NCBI RefSeq assembly: GCF_051622035.1 | Contig: NC_135362.1 | Location: 24,079,001 to 24,143,000 of the forward strand | Direction: 5' to 3' | DNA from: Arctopsyche grandis | Taxonomy: Eukaryota; Arthropoda; Insecta; Trichoptera; Hydropsychidae | Length of the DNA stretch: 64,000 bases | Shown: piece after piece, positions 1-9,861 of the stretch | Numbering within the stretch: position 1 is the stretch's first letter | Layout: each line of letters starts with the position of its first letter | Made by a program: the position numbers and the translations under genes | Notes under the pieces: generated by a model | The model's database searches: none | Told to the model about the DNA's origin: nothing | Seen by the model: the letters and a program-made list of their open reading frames with translations, nothing else

Positions 1-2416
1 TTTTGTTCGAAAAGAAAATTTTCGTACACATGTAGCATTTGAACGGTTTTTCCCCGGTGTGCTGTTTCAGATGTATTTTCAAGTCGCAATTTTTCCCGTA
101 ACGCTTCGAACAGATTTTACATTTGTACAGTTTCTCTGCGCCGTTGTGTACTTTCATGTGTAATTTGAGATTCCAGTTCGACACAAAGTACTTGGAGCAA
201 ATCTCGCACTTGTGTGACTTTTCCCCACTGTGATGTTTCAAGTGTAATTTCAAATCCCACTTTCTTACGAAACACTTGGAGCAGACGTCACACTTGTGCG
301 ATTTTTCCCCAGTGTGATGTTTCATATGAAGTCTCAAGTTCCAAATGTTTAAGAAACATTTCGAACACACCTCACATTTGTGTGGCCTTTCTCCAGTATG
401 GATTTTCATATGAGCTTTTAAACTGAACTTTTCTGTAAACACTTTTAAACATATATCACATTTGTGTTCCTTTTTCTCGCTGTGAACTTTTAAATGCTCT
501 ATTAAACGATTTTTGGTAATGAAACCTTCAGTGCAAACATCACATTTGTATGGTTTTCTTTTAGTTACTTTTTTAAATATATTTTTAGTGCGGTGATTTG
601 AAGATAATTTTTCTCTATTCACCTGCAAATTTCAGAGTGAAAAATAAAATTCTAGTATATAAAATTAAGAGTATCATTCTCTCCATGACCCAATTCCTCA
701 TCAGTTTTTTCATTCAAAATTTATTTTATTTTTACATAGACATATACGAGGAAGGCCTAACAGGTAAAGCTCAATGCGCCTTCCTAGAAAATTAATAATT
801 AAAGAACACGAAATTAAGAATTAATTATTTAATTAATCTATAGAGACATCTATGAATTTAGACTTGTTCATAATTTTTTACATATTGTACACAAATCAAA
901 TTCTATAAAGGATATACTTGGAGTCACAAATATCCAAGTCTGACCAGCAGCATTAAAGATTAGCACGGGATCGAACCCGGTAGTCTCTCGGTGCTAAAAA
1001 TAAACACAACCACCGAGCAATACTGCATACATGTAAGCTTATTATAAATTATTTAAAATATCAAAGCTTTAGCTACTGAGTTTCGTTACTACTATAATAC
1101 AGATACTATATACTAAAAATATATATACAGATATACTCAGGGCTGTTTTTTGAAAAAAAAGGTGCCGGAACTCACTTCTTGTCAAGTTTTTGTATTGGAA
1201 AAGATTATATTCAAATTATATTATATAGAATATTCGTTTGAAACATAAAACATTCCGAGGCAAAAAGGTGCCGGAACGCAGTTCCACCGCGTTACATAAG
1301 AAAAAAAAAGCCCTGGATATACTATATACAGATATATACTACATGTATACAGATATATACTGTATACAGATATTATACAGATAGATATACTACAGATAGT
1401 AGAAGGAATTGGCATTCGAAATTGAAGAAATAATTCATTAAAAATTGAAATTGAAGAAATAATTCATTAACAGTTTCAAATACTGAATACTTTCACTCTT
1501 CACTACTTATTGCAATGTAGCTAGTTCAGAAGTGAAGTCTTAGAGTTAAAGCTTTGTTAACAGAAATAATTTTAAATAAGAGATGAAAAAAAAACACTAC
1601 AATTGTACCTCATGCTAGGTCATTGTCCTTTTAAATTTAAAAGTTGAAAAATCTGCATTCTGTTACATTATTGATGGTGTTCTGTTCAATACTAACTGAT
1701 AACAATGTATTAATTTGTGTCAATTGACGTTTAAATATGTACTATTTCAATCTAAATGGCCAAAAACTATCACATAGCAAACGATTGGTGTTTTACTTGT
1801 ATTCAGACGACAAAAACTGACGAGGATTGGGCCTCAGCAGAGAATTGTACCATTTTATATTATGTGAATAATTTATTTATGATAAAAATTACCATAGAGC
1901 ATTTTCCTGGAACATTATTTCGCTCATTGCTTGACGAATGTTTATCAATACTAATATTTGAGTCCTTCAAACTGGGATGAGTATTTTCAACTTTCTTTGT
2001 TGTGATGTGTTTGGAATTGTTTTCATCTACATTGTTCGATTGCCTTTCATCATTCTCATCCTCCCAGACTAAATCGTCTAGAAGTACTTCTTCATTTTTA
2101 ATACCCGAACACGTCGGCAATCTCAGTCTTACGGTTTTATCATTTTGAATGCAACAATCTTTGAAATCGGTGAATAATTTCAGATTGGATTTGCACAACA
2201 GACATACTGCGTCCGGCAGTCCATCGTCCCGTTCCACCTGTAAGTGAAATACACATTAAAACATCTCGTAAGTTCGGATGAGAGTTTATGTTTTGACAGA
2301 TCACTAGCCTGGAGATGACAGCAACTTTGGATGTGTCTTGCTAGAGAGTATGGATTGTCATAAATAGGGACGGAAGATGGGGCTGGAGTAGAACGCAGAC
2401 AAAGACGACACTCCAT
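1..2416 (-). CDS. ZAD-C2H2 zinc-finger transcription factor (3' end beyond the window)
   Basis: Three exons on the minus strand: 2416-2309, 2237-1893, and 622 down to the left edge. Exon 1 plus the start of exon 2 encode a ZAD dimerisation domain: a CRLC pair right after the start Met, then LPDAVCLLC. Exon 2 continues into an acidic, low-complexity linker. The last visible exon encodes six complete C2H2 fingers and the start of a seventh, cut by position 1; most linkers are TGEKP-like (HTGERPH, HTGEKSH, HSGEKSH). Exons 2 and 3 join in phase 0 (ATG|GTAATT donor at 1893, TTTGCAG acceptor at 622). Exon 1 fits only with a GC donor (CTCCAG|GCTAGT), which restores the ZAD sequence CCHLQ-VERDDGLPD. 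ZAD proteins are insect nuclear DNA-binding factors; the target is unknown. The gene is partial here because the C-terminus lies outside the window. Confidence 0.85.
742..1035 (-). repeat. tRNA-derived SINE copy in the ZAD-ZNF intron
   Basis: Read on the minus strand, it begins with a tRNA-like head with a GGTTCGATCCC B box, then a body containing CTTGGATATTTGTGACTCCA. It ends with the hairpin AGGAAGGCGC...GCCTTCCT followed by an A-rich tail. Head and body match the copy at 63179, and the tail hairpin matches the copy at 3219. It lies inside the 1.27-kb intron 623-1892 and is not a functional tRNA gene. Confidence 0.75.
1138..1315. mobile_element. hAT-type MITE, 178 bp
   Basis: The termini are CAGGGCTGTTTTTTG and its near-complement AAAAAAAAAGCCCTG. 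The element is flanked by an exact 8-bp duplication GATATACT (1130-1137 and 1316-1323), the hAT signature. It contains two direct copies of a GGTGCCGGAAC motif and no coding capacity. It sits in the intron of the zinc-finger gene. Confidence 0.85.
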
Positions 2417-2543
2417 AGTGCCGTACTCTTTACTGTCATGTCATTTTAACCGTCTGTCAAAGTGACAGTTGCTTACTAGTATGACTTGTATTTGTATGCT
2501 TACCAATGGTACGGTAACCAGACCGATAAACACAACCAGATTG

Positions 2544-2690
2544 GGTTCGGTGATTACTAGTCAAATGTGAACCGGTCACAGGACAACCGGTCGCTCTAGA
2601 TCGGTCACACGTGATCACCCGTCACACTAAAACTGGTCACGAGAAAACTGGTCACACCCTAAAATCGGTCAACCAGTTTTCTCGTTGACT
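2544..2690 (+). repeat. GGTCAC-rich repeat with GGTTCGGTGATTA terminus
   Basis: It starts with GGTTCGGTGATTACTAG and contains closely spaced degenerate copies of the GGTCAC/GGTCACGAGAAAACT unit on one strand. A related stretch lies at 56936-57120. It abuts the broken MITE at 2692. It lies just upstream of the ZAD-ZNF start codon, so it could affect that promoter, but this is inference. Confidence 0.65.
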
Positions 2691-2691
2691 G

Positions 2692-3104
2692 TGCGCGCGC
2701 AGAATACGGGAGGAAAAGTATGTTCCTCTTGTTCCTGTTGAATCCTGCTCGCGCAAATTAAGTGAGTATGTACCGTTTGGTTCGGTGATTACTGGTCACA
2801 AATTACTCGTCACAAAGTCACTAAAATCTCTATAACGGAACATCTGGCAGCCGAAGAGTCCACCATACTAACGATAACTATCATAGTAACGAGAACTTGA
2901 GTGCCAAATATTGTGTATTCGCGATTTTCATGGCAAAAATTGTCTTTGTGACCACCCCAATGTGACGAATAGTCCAATTACCGTACCGTTTACCATGCAC
3001 CCTTTTTTTTTAATCTTTCGACTTAAGATCTTTCGATTTTCGATCTTTACCTTCCGATATTTGCGTTTTCGGGCGTTTCACATTCGGGCCCGTGAGGTAG
3101 ACCC
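2692..3104 (+). mobile_element. MITE of the GGGTCTACC family, split by a second MITE
   Basis: The two parts (2692-2778 and 2983-3104) match the interior and right arm of the intact copy at 32666-32934, including TTCCTCTTGTTCCTGTTG and the end CGTGAGGTAGACCC. The left terminal arm is missing. The interruption is the 204-bp MITE at 2779-2982. Confidence 0.8.
2779..2982 (+). mobile_element. Nested MITE (GGTTCGGTG terminus) with 9-bp target duplication
   Basis: It starts GGTTCGGTGATTACTGG and ends AGTCCAATTACC, with loosely inverted ends that include GTCACAAAG on both sides. It is flanked by GTACCGTTT at 2770-2778 and 2983-2991. The uninterrupted sequence GTACCGTTTACCATGC is present in the sister copy near 32817, so this is a clean insertion. 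The 9-bp duplication fits Mutator-like (MULE) transposition. Confidence 0.85.
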
Positions 3105-3123
3105 GTATGTGTAATTCTACAGG

Positions 3124-3218
3124 CACGATTTGATAACGTATGTAATATTCTTCCATATCTTTGGCGATTCTTGCATATCTTTAGCAATTCTTTCATATCT
3201 TTAGCGAGTCTTCCATAT
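3124..3218 (+). repeat. Short tandem repeat, about 20-bp unit
   Basis: About 3.5 copies of ATTCTTCCATATCTTTGGCG with small changes lie between the duplicated segment and the SINE head. Only one unit is present at the matching place in the second copy (near 5570), so the expansion happened after the duplication. Confidence 0.6.
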
Positions 3219-3660
3219 AGCCAGCAGCATAGCTCGGACGTTAAGCTTCTGCTTACCGTCAAGAAGGTGCCGGGTTCTATCCCTGAATGAAAATGAATTT
3301 TTCAGAGTATGCTGTTGGTCAGACCTGGATTTGTGACACAAGGTTGATCGTTTCCTATCAGAGTTTGCCAATTTTCTCTGATTTCATTGTTGAAACGATT
3401 CCCGGAAAAAAAAAAATTGGCTAAAAATCCTTCCTACCTACTATGTCACCACTATTTGAAAAATTTGATTGATGTACAATAAAAATTTATGTACAATTCA
3501 TAGATGTCTCGTTAATTTGCGAGTTTTTTCAGTGTCTCGCAATTCAACGACTTATAATAAAAATGCTGTATTTGTATTTGTAATTGGCCAGGAAGGCGCA
3601 TTGGGATTTACCTGTAAGGCCTTCCTGGTATATATGTAAAAAATAAAATAAAATAAAATA
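3219..3660 (+). repeat. tRNA-derived SINE, near full length
   Basis: It begins AGCCAGCAGCATAGCTCGG with a B box GGTTCTATCCC, then the shared body (GATCGTTTCCTATCAGAG; TATGTCACC). The 3' hairpin is CCAGGAAGGCGC...GGCCTTCCTGG, and the tail is repeated AATAAA. The head and body match the copy at 63179, but the tail hairpin is different. Confidence 0.8.
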
Positions 3661-3810
3661 TCGAGGTATTTTTTACAAGCTTTTTATTGGTCTTTTAATT
3701 AGTCTAATATTAAATGTGTGAACGAAACAGGTTGTACAGCTTTTTATTTATGTTAAAAGGTGTAAGTTCAATTTTTTAATACCAAAAACATGACACCGGA
3801 ATTACGTGAG

Positions 3811-3883
3811 TATATAAATGAACAACACTTCCAATAACGATGCATTCATCTTCAGATCACCAAACGAAAATTGTGTATACGGG
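3811..3883 (+). promoter_or_regulatory. TATA promoter and interrupted exon 1 of the orphan peptide-gene copy
   Basis: TATATAAA at 3811 lies 32 nt before CATTCATC at 3843, the same spacing as in the copy at 5761. The exon is broken at 3883 by a hAT insertion. Confidence 0.55.
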
Positions 3884-4531
3884 CAGTGCCGGCCTATGGC
3901 GCCCTCGGGCAATTTTTTTAAGCGCCACAATTTTTTTTTTTTTTTTAAATGGGTTACTATCCTCATTTTCCGGGCTTGAGACCGGCAGTAAAGTGCTTAG
4001 CAAGAGGACTTAAAAATAAATAAATAAAGTGATAATTCAGAAGTGAACTTTCCAAGCCTTTCTTTCAGCAAAATCTATAATTAATGCTGAAAAATTAAGA
4101 TTTTCAGCGATATAATTTTCAGTAGATAGAGTTTCAAAACTGGAAAGTCTATTTTGTGACATTGTAGACTGGGGATAAGTTTTAGGTTTCGAAAAACTAC
4201 GTCCTCCACTTGATACAGATTCAGACAGTGTCAGCAAAATTCGCATAGCAACCCAAATGTTCGGATACAAATTTTGTAAATCATGCTGTTTTATAAAATT
4301 TAATATAATGAGTGGATTTATTTTATCTTGAAATTTATTTGAAAGAAAGGCTTTTGAATAAATAGGTTTATTACTAATAATATCACATTTTTTATTCACG
4401 GTGAGATTAATTTGAAGACCGGCTCTTTCCAGTAGATTGTTTAAATTAAAGGGCCTTTAGCGCTTTAATTTAAAATTTCAAAGCGCCTTCGGCGCATCGA
4501 CTCAGCCCCCCCCCCCCTAAAACCGGCACTG
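3884..4531 (-). mobile_element. Internally deleted hAT transposon with C-terminal transposase fragment
   Basis: The termini are CAGTGCCGG and CCGGCACTG. The 8-bp duplication is TATACGGG/TATACGGA (7 of 8). On the minus strand, 4399-4037 encodes a fragment like the hAT C-terminal dimerisation domain, with the typical run LWVA-RILLTLSES, GGRSFSK and STMSQNRLSS. Most of the transposase is missing. It is inserted in exon 1 of the orphan peptide-gene copy. Confidence 0.8.
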
Positions 4532-5170
4532 TATACGGATATGCTATTAAAGAGCGCTATTTTCATTTATTGATAAAATGTTATTGCGAGTGATCTTTAA
4601 ATACTTACACGCAAATATTTTTGTTGATAAAAAATTATGTAACGAAATTTGTAACTTAAAATTGCACATTTCATAAAATTGTCGAAATATCTGCCGAAAC
4701 AAAAAATAATGGTGTTTTAATTAAAATAAACCTTCGAAAATCGTTACAACACATAAATTACAATGGGGTAGCGGCTGTGTAAATATATTTTTTTTGAATT
4801 TTCATTTTATTTTTTAAGGATTCTACTTGATACAGAACGATTTTTCCAACTAAAGCTATTTCCAAATTCTAAAATTCACTGCTTTCGATGTGCACTAAAG
4901 TAGTCTTGTACATATGTACATAGTCTCTGTAGTCTTGATTGCATTTCCTGCTACCATTTTTTGTGGCATTTTAAATAAATGTGTGTTCTGCACGAGACAT
5001 TTATAGCATAATTCTTATATCGATATCAATATAAACCGAATTATAAACCGAAGTGGTTATTTTCCTGTTCGAAAAATCAAAAATGTTGTTTCCACACAGA
5101 CACGATGTTTTTCACACTACTTTTATTTTATTTTTTTGGGCAAAAGTAACTCAATCCAAAAAAATGTTAT

Positions 5171-5204
5171 CTGGACATATCGAATTATAATTCGATATGT
5201 CCAG
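5171..5204. repeat. Perfect 34-bp palindrome
   Basis: CTGGACATATCGAATTA is followed directly by its exact reverse complement, with no spacer. It lies between the two tandem copies of the peptide-gene 5' region. No TSD or other element ends were recognised. Confidence 0.8.
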
Positions 5205-5760
5205 AATGTTGGAAAATCAGAATAAACGTATTACAGGCCACCAGTATTTTTAAATATTGCTAAACCCAAAACGTTATATTTAATGTTTTGCGAGATATTT
5301 CTGGATTTATTTATTTCTGGTTATATTAATATAACGGCTCATATGTTCAATACATATATGTACATACAGATTTTTGTGAAGGAAGAAAATACATATATGT
5401 TTGTATCTACTTTTACCAGTTCAAATCGTGATATTATATAACTGATATCATCCATATAATTTATTCTTTCCCAAAATGATAGTTCCATATCATTTTTCTT
5501 TCCCACAATACAGATTCATATGTACATATGTATGTGTAATTCCACAGGCAAAATTTGATAACTTATGTAAAATTCTTCAATATCTTTGGCAACCAGGCAT
5601 TTTTTACAAGCTTATTATTAGTCTAATAAGATGAAAATTAAGTTTTGTTCCACTATGGTCGATTTGTGTGAACGAAACAGGTTGTACAACTTTTTATTTA
5701 CGCTAAAAGGTGTAAGTTCAATTTTTTAATATCTAAAACATGACACCGGAGTTACGTGAG

Positions 5761-5832
5761 TATATAAGTGAACGACACTTCTAAAAAAGAAGCATTCATC
5801 TTCAGATTACCAAAAGAAAATTGTATATACGG
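5761..5832 (+). promoter_or_regulatory. Core promoter and non-coding exon 1 of secreted-peptide gene 1
   Basis: TATATAAG at 5761 lies 32 nt upstream of CATTCATCTTCAG (5793), the inferred start. Exon 1 ends at the donor ACGG|GTATGC (5832). The same arrangement is found at 9142 and 12275, which supports a shared promoter design. Confidence 0.65.
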
Positions 5833-6594
5833 GTATGCTATTAAATAGCGTTATTTTCATTTAATGATAAAATGTTATTACTAGTGATCTTTAAATACTT
5901 ACACACATATATTTTTCTTGATAAAACTGTTTGTAACGAAACTTGTTAAAAATTTTTTTTTGCCTAGATATATTTTAAATCAAATTCGTAAAATTCCACA
6001 TTTCATGAAATTGTCAAAATATCTGCCGAAACTACTAAAACGGCGTTTAAATTAAATAAACCTTCGAAAATCGTTACAAATCATAAATTTCAATGGGCCA
6101 GCGGCAGTGCAAATATATTTTTTTAGAATTTTCATATTATTTTTTAAGTCTTCTACTTATTCTACTGTCTTTTCCAACTTAAGATGTTTCCAAATTCCAA
6201 AATTCGCTGTTTACATATATAGACTAAAGTACCTATGTACATACATACATATGTATATATGTAAATACATTTGTTGTCTTGATTGCATGTCCTGCTACCA
6301 TTTTCTCCGGCATTTTAAATAAATATATGTTCTTCGTGAGACGATTATAGCAAAATTCTTATATCAATATGAAAGAAAAATAACAAACTTTATAAACCAA
6401 AGTGGTTATTTTTCTGTTCGAAAAATCGAAAATTTTGTTTTCACACTGACACGATTTTTTTCACACTACTAAACGAATCAAGCTGAAATATTTTTAAGAA
6501 CATTTCATGAAATGAGCAATTTCGCGAATTGATTGTACGTATAATATACATATGTACATACGTATATGAATATTCATATTCCAGGAACGATAAG

Positions 6595-6819
6595 ATGTAT
6601 AAAATATGTACGTTGCTATTTTTACTTATCGTAACTATGGAGAATTCAAATGTTGTTCTATGGAGAGTTCAAATGCAGCCAGAAGATTCCTCAGCCACGG
6701 TTCCACATAATAATAAGAACATACGTGTTCAGAAAGTCACAGTACGGTTACAATGCGCTTCGAATCAGTTTACTGATTCCTCAGGAAATTGTCAAGAAAT
6801 AAATTCTTGGGGAAATTAA
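6595..6819 (+). CDS. Small secreted peptide 1 (74 aa, one cysteine pair)
   Basis: The single coding exon follows the acceptor TTCCAG at 6584, with the start in the context AACGATAAGATG. That context is shared with the copies at 9304 and 12473, so this Met is chosen over the upstream one in the open frame. The N-terminus MYKICTLLFLLIVTMENSN looks like a signal peptide. The mature part is short and ends with LQCASNQFTDSSGNCQEI, the module shared by all three copies (LQC, 11 residues, C, then a basic or polar residue and Ile). An AATAAA lies about 65 nt downstream. I do not recognise the family. A role as a secreted gland, immune or reproductive peptide is only a guess from size and signal peptide. 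Confidence 0.65.
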   Translation: MYKICTLLFLLIVTMENSNVVLWRVQMQPEDSSATVPHNNKNIRVQKVTVRLQCASNQFTDSSGNCQEINSWGN

Positions 6820-6979
6820 GTACATAAAAAATGAAAACACATTGAAAAATATACATATTATTATATTATCCATGGTATTTAATAATAAATATTACATTTT
6901 AATTCTTGTTTTATTTTGCATCCTTTTAAATATCGTTTCAGCACCCCCCTTTGTTTCTTTTCCGAACATCTGTCTACAC

Positions 6980-8154
6980 CAGTACTATTCAAACTATGGT
7001 CCGCGGCCCATTACCGGTCCGCGGAGAAAGACGTATGTAATTAAAAATATAAAACAATAGCTTATGTCAGAACTATTTCAAAATATAGACTGGATAGCCA
7101 AGCTAGCTTATTCGACAGATATTTTTTGCATTTTGAATGACCTTAACTTATCCATGCAAGGAAGAATGTCATCTTGTTTCACAATGGCAGATAATACAGA
7201 TGGGTTGAAACGAAAACTAAAAACATGGAAGATTCGTGTTTCAAAAGATTGCTATGACATGTTTCACAATTTGGCTGATATTATTTACGAACAGTGATGT
7301 AGTGCTAAATTTTGAGGTGCCGGTACGCTCGATTTTGCACGTTTTTTGCATTATGCAAGAAATGCATCGAGTGTATCCTCAAAGCAATCTTCGAGCGATG
7401 AATGTATCCTTAGTTCATGAGACAAAGCCGTTTGTTTGTTCGTCGCAGCCCCTGAGAACGCTACCTACCCTCATGTACCGATAGCACAATTAAACATCGA
7501 CCCTAGACAATGGTTTGAGCTGTCATAAGCGAAAAAAAGGTCCAGGACCCATTTATTTCGTTAATGGGTCCATGAATGGGGACCAATATTTAAATGTGCT
7601 AGAGATACATCTGGTGCCTCACATAAGGCCTGGTGGTATCCTTGATCCTGACAGCATTTTTATACATGACAGCACTCCTTGTCATCGAGCTTGGGTTAAA
7701 AAGTATTGCAAACGTGGTAAAACTTTTTTAAAGTTTTATACTATTTCAATTTTTGAAATTTTTATGCCGGGTCGCGTACCAGTGCCGATAAAAGGTGGTG
7801 GGGCGCCGTACTGGCGCGTACCGGCTATTCTACAACCCTGTTTACGAAGATATAATCAGTTGTCATTTGACAAATTTATCAGAGCGATTCGATTTCTATT
7901 TTCCACCAGATGACGATCCACTAAAGGGAAAAGGATGGATACGAAATCCATTTTTGCCATGGAATTATGATATATCACCTAATTTGGAAGATAAACTAAT
8001 TGAACTGACTGCAAATCAAGTATTAAAAAAAATGCTTTCAACCATATATGTACATACATATATAGCCTTTTTATTTTGAAATATGATGCTGGTCCATGAG
8101 AATTACTGAAAAATATATACTGGTCCGCCGCATGAAAAAGTTTGAGTAGCACTT
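6980..8154 (+). mobile_element. hAT transposon fossil (ZBED5/SCAND3-like transposase), with nested insert
   Basis: The ends CAGTACTATTCAAAC and GTTTGAGTAGCACTT are inverted, with an exact 8-bp duplication GTCTACAC (6972-6979, 8155-8162). Plus-strand fragments match the transposase style of ZBED5-like hAT proteins: DWIAKLAYSTDIFCILNDLN near 7090 and DPLKGKGWIRNPFL near 7920. The reading frame is interrupted by the element at 7292-7840. It is internally deleted and not functional. Confidence 0.8.
7292..7840 (+). mobile_element. Nested non-autonomous hAT element carrying a Tc1/mariner fragment
   Basis: It begins CAGTGATGTAGTGC and ends TTCTACAACCCTG, with GCCGGTACG-type motifs inverted near both ends. 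The 8-bp duplication TTTACGAA (7284-7291, 7841-7848) is exact and lies within the older hAT transposase. Inside, 7515-7720 encodes a piece resembling the Tc1/mariner catalytic domain (NGSMNGDQYLNVLE, then FIHDSTPCHRAWVKKY, with the HD-APCH motif changed). Confidence 0.75.
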
Positions 8155-8162
8155 GTCTACAC

Positions 8163-9120
8163 CAGTAGTTCTCATGTGCAGCTACCAACACTTTATAGAG
8201 TAATATTTCACAATTTTATTTGTAAAATTATGAAATTGATTGAATACACCTGACTTATCCTTATTTTTTTTTCTTCGTAAAACGTAGGGTTGCCACCCTA
8301 GACTCAGGCCTTACTCGGAGGCTAAGACCAGCGATTGGCGGACAAGTTTCTTTTGCCCACAAAAATGGTTCACTATTGTTAACTATTTCAACTTGTTTCG
8401 GCAACAAGTGAGGGCTTTGGTGCCAAAACTTTACTATAATTGGGCTATCTATAATAAATCAATGATATTTAATCATGCAAATATGTTTGTGCTGTCATGA
8501 AATTTGATCGATTAAATATTTTTAAAAGTGTATCCATACAACTACGAGAAAACAAATATTATTATTGAAAAAAAAAAACATTTTATAGCGATATTAAAAA
8601 CCGGTCGAGTTCGGTCAATTATTTTATAACAATTGGAAAACCCGCTGAGGTCACGATCGAAAGGTTACAATATTATATATATTTGTATTATTATTGTACC
8701 ATAAATACATGAAAAATTGCGCAAAAAATCGCCAGCTATCAATTTTTTGCCACCAAAAAGAAATGAGTGATCTTACAGATTTTAAATCTATCACCTTTTC
8801 TTTCCTTTTAAATTCTTCATCTTTCGTTTCCTTTTAAATTCTTCAACTTCCTTTACCATTTAATCGAAAAAATCAGCAATCACATCTTTCAAAGACATTT
8901 TGTAAGCGTTTTAAGCTTTCAGTATAAAAAATGTGCCAGAATTCACATTTGGTTCATTTTTAATTCATTTCGATACCACATATGTAAAACATACGCTATA
9001 TAAGATTAGATTTTTGTTTACGGTGGTTGATCCATCAATCATGTTTGAAATTTTAGTATTGTATTTTACGATTTCTTTAACAAATGTATGTCGAATGTCC
9101 ATATATATAATATTATCAAG
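8163..9120. other. Non-coding stretch upstream of secreted-peptide gene 2
   Basis: AT-rich sequence with no gene recognised. Open frames here are short, overlap on both strands and lack splice or start support. An imperfect direct repeat of TTTCNTTTCCTTTTAAATTCTTCA lies at 8798-8850. Confidence 0.6.
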
Positions 9121-9141
9121 AGTGTCACACAAGAGTTGTAC

Positions 9142-9217
9142 TATAAAAGTGACCGAAACTTCCGAAGAAGACGCATTCATCTTCAGATCAACAAAGGAGA
9201 AAGGAGAGTATACACAG
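9142..9217 (+). promoter_or_regulatory. Core promoter and non-coding exon 1 of secreted-peptide gene 2
   Basis: TATAAAA at 9142 is followed 31 nt later by CATTCATCTTCAGATCA (9173). Exon 1 ends at CAG|GTATGT (9217), leaving an intron of only 76 bp. Confidence 0.7.
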
Positions 9218-9303
9218 GTATGTATGTACATATATTATTATATTAACGAGCGATATTTTCATTTATTGATATTTAAATATTATTTAATTACAGGGATAAT
9301 AAA

Positions 9304-9633
9304 ATGTATAAAGTATGCGCACTGTTGATATATTTACTTGTAAATTTCGTCAATTCGGGAATCTTAAGGCCACGACCGTGTCCATCAGACACGGTAGCTT
9401 TAGGAAATGGATGGTGTGAAACAAGTATACTATGTAAGTCTAGGATATCATATATTGAATGTGAAGAAGGAGAAACGCCAGAAAAAGGAAAATGTGGAAT
9501 TTCGAAAGAAGAAAAAGAGTGCAATGGTCCACTGGAAGTCTTCGGGATTCCACTACAATGCAAGAATAACGAAAAACCTGATGCGGTTGGAATATGTAGG
9601 AAAATATTTGAAACGATGACCCCAAAGGTCTAA
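9304..9633 (+). CDS. Small secreted peptide 2 (109 aa, eight cysteines)
   Basis: The coding exon starts 10 nt after the acceptor AATTACAG (9293). The signal peptide is MYKVCALLIYLLVNFVNSG, nearly the same as its neighbours. The mature part has eight Cys. It repeats a paired-cysteine module: CPSDTVALGNGWC, CEEGETPEKGKC and CKNNEKPDAVGIC. The last is in the family context LQC...CRKI. Compared with the 74- and 83-aa sisters, this copy has gained modules. An AATAAA lies at about 9659. The product is probably extracellular and disulfide-bonded (inference). I cannot name the family; the CPxG...GxC pattern resembles many short insect secreted peptides but is not decisive. Confidence 0.75.
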   Translation: MYKVCALLIYLLVNFVNSGILRPRPCPSDTVALGNGWCETSILCKSRISYIECEEGETPEKGKCGISKEEKECNGPLEVFGIPLQCKNNEKPDAVGICRKIFETMTPKV

Positions 9634-9861
9634 AAGTGTCACAATTTGATTTTAGAAGAATAAATTTCATAATACTTCATATACGTATGTATGTATATTT
9701 ACCCATGTATATATATTGGAATTGAAATGCTAAATGAAGATTCACATTCGCAGTATGCAAGGCTGGCGCGGCCATCTTGTTCTCCTTGGGTATGCGATTA
9801 ATGCTTGGCGCCCCCCACCAACCCCTCCTCTTTTATTGTCTTGACAATCTAAATCCTAGAA

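Larger units (their letters stand above)
3105..5118 (+). pseudogene. Upstream copy of the secreted-peptide gene: promoter and exon 1 only
   Basis: The segment aligns by eye with 5526-6478, the 5' part of the gene coding at 6595. It has a TATATAAA box at 3811, a CATTCATCTTCAGATCA start region at 3843, and then matching intron sequence (4540-5118). No coding exon follows; similarity stops near 5118. It is interrupted by a SINE (3219-3660) and by a hAT copy inserted in exon 1 (3884-4531). It is best read as a partial tandem duplicate that never had, or has lost, its coding exon. Confidence 0.7.

Noticed and set aside
6872-6985. Short open frame with a signal-peptide-like start (MVFNNKYYILILVLF...)
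   Set aside because: It lies in the 3' flank of peptide gene 1, overlaps its AATAAA, and before the hAT insertion would have ended right after the insertion point; no family similarity.
8933-9328. 131-codon frame upstream of peptide gene 2
   Set aside because: It runs through the promoter, exon 1 and intron of that gene and has no similarity to anything recognised.
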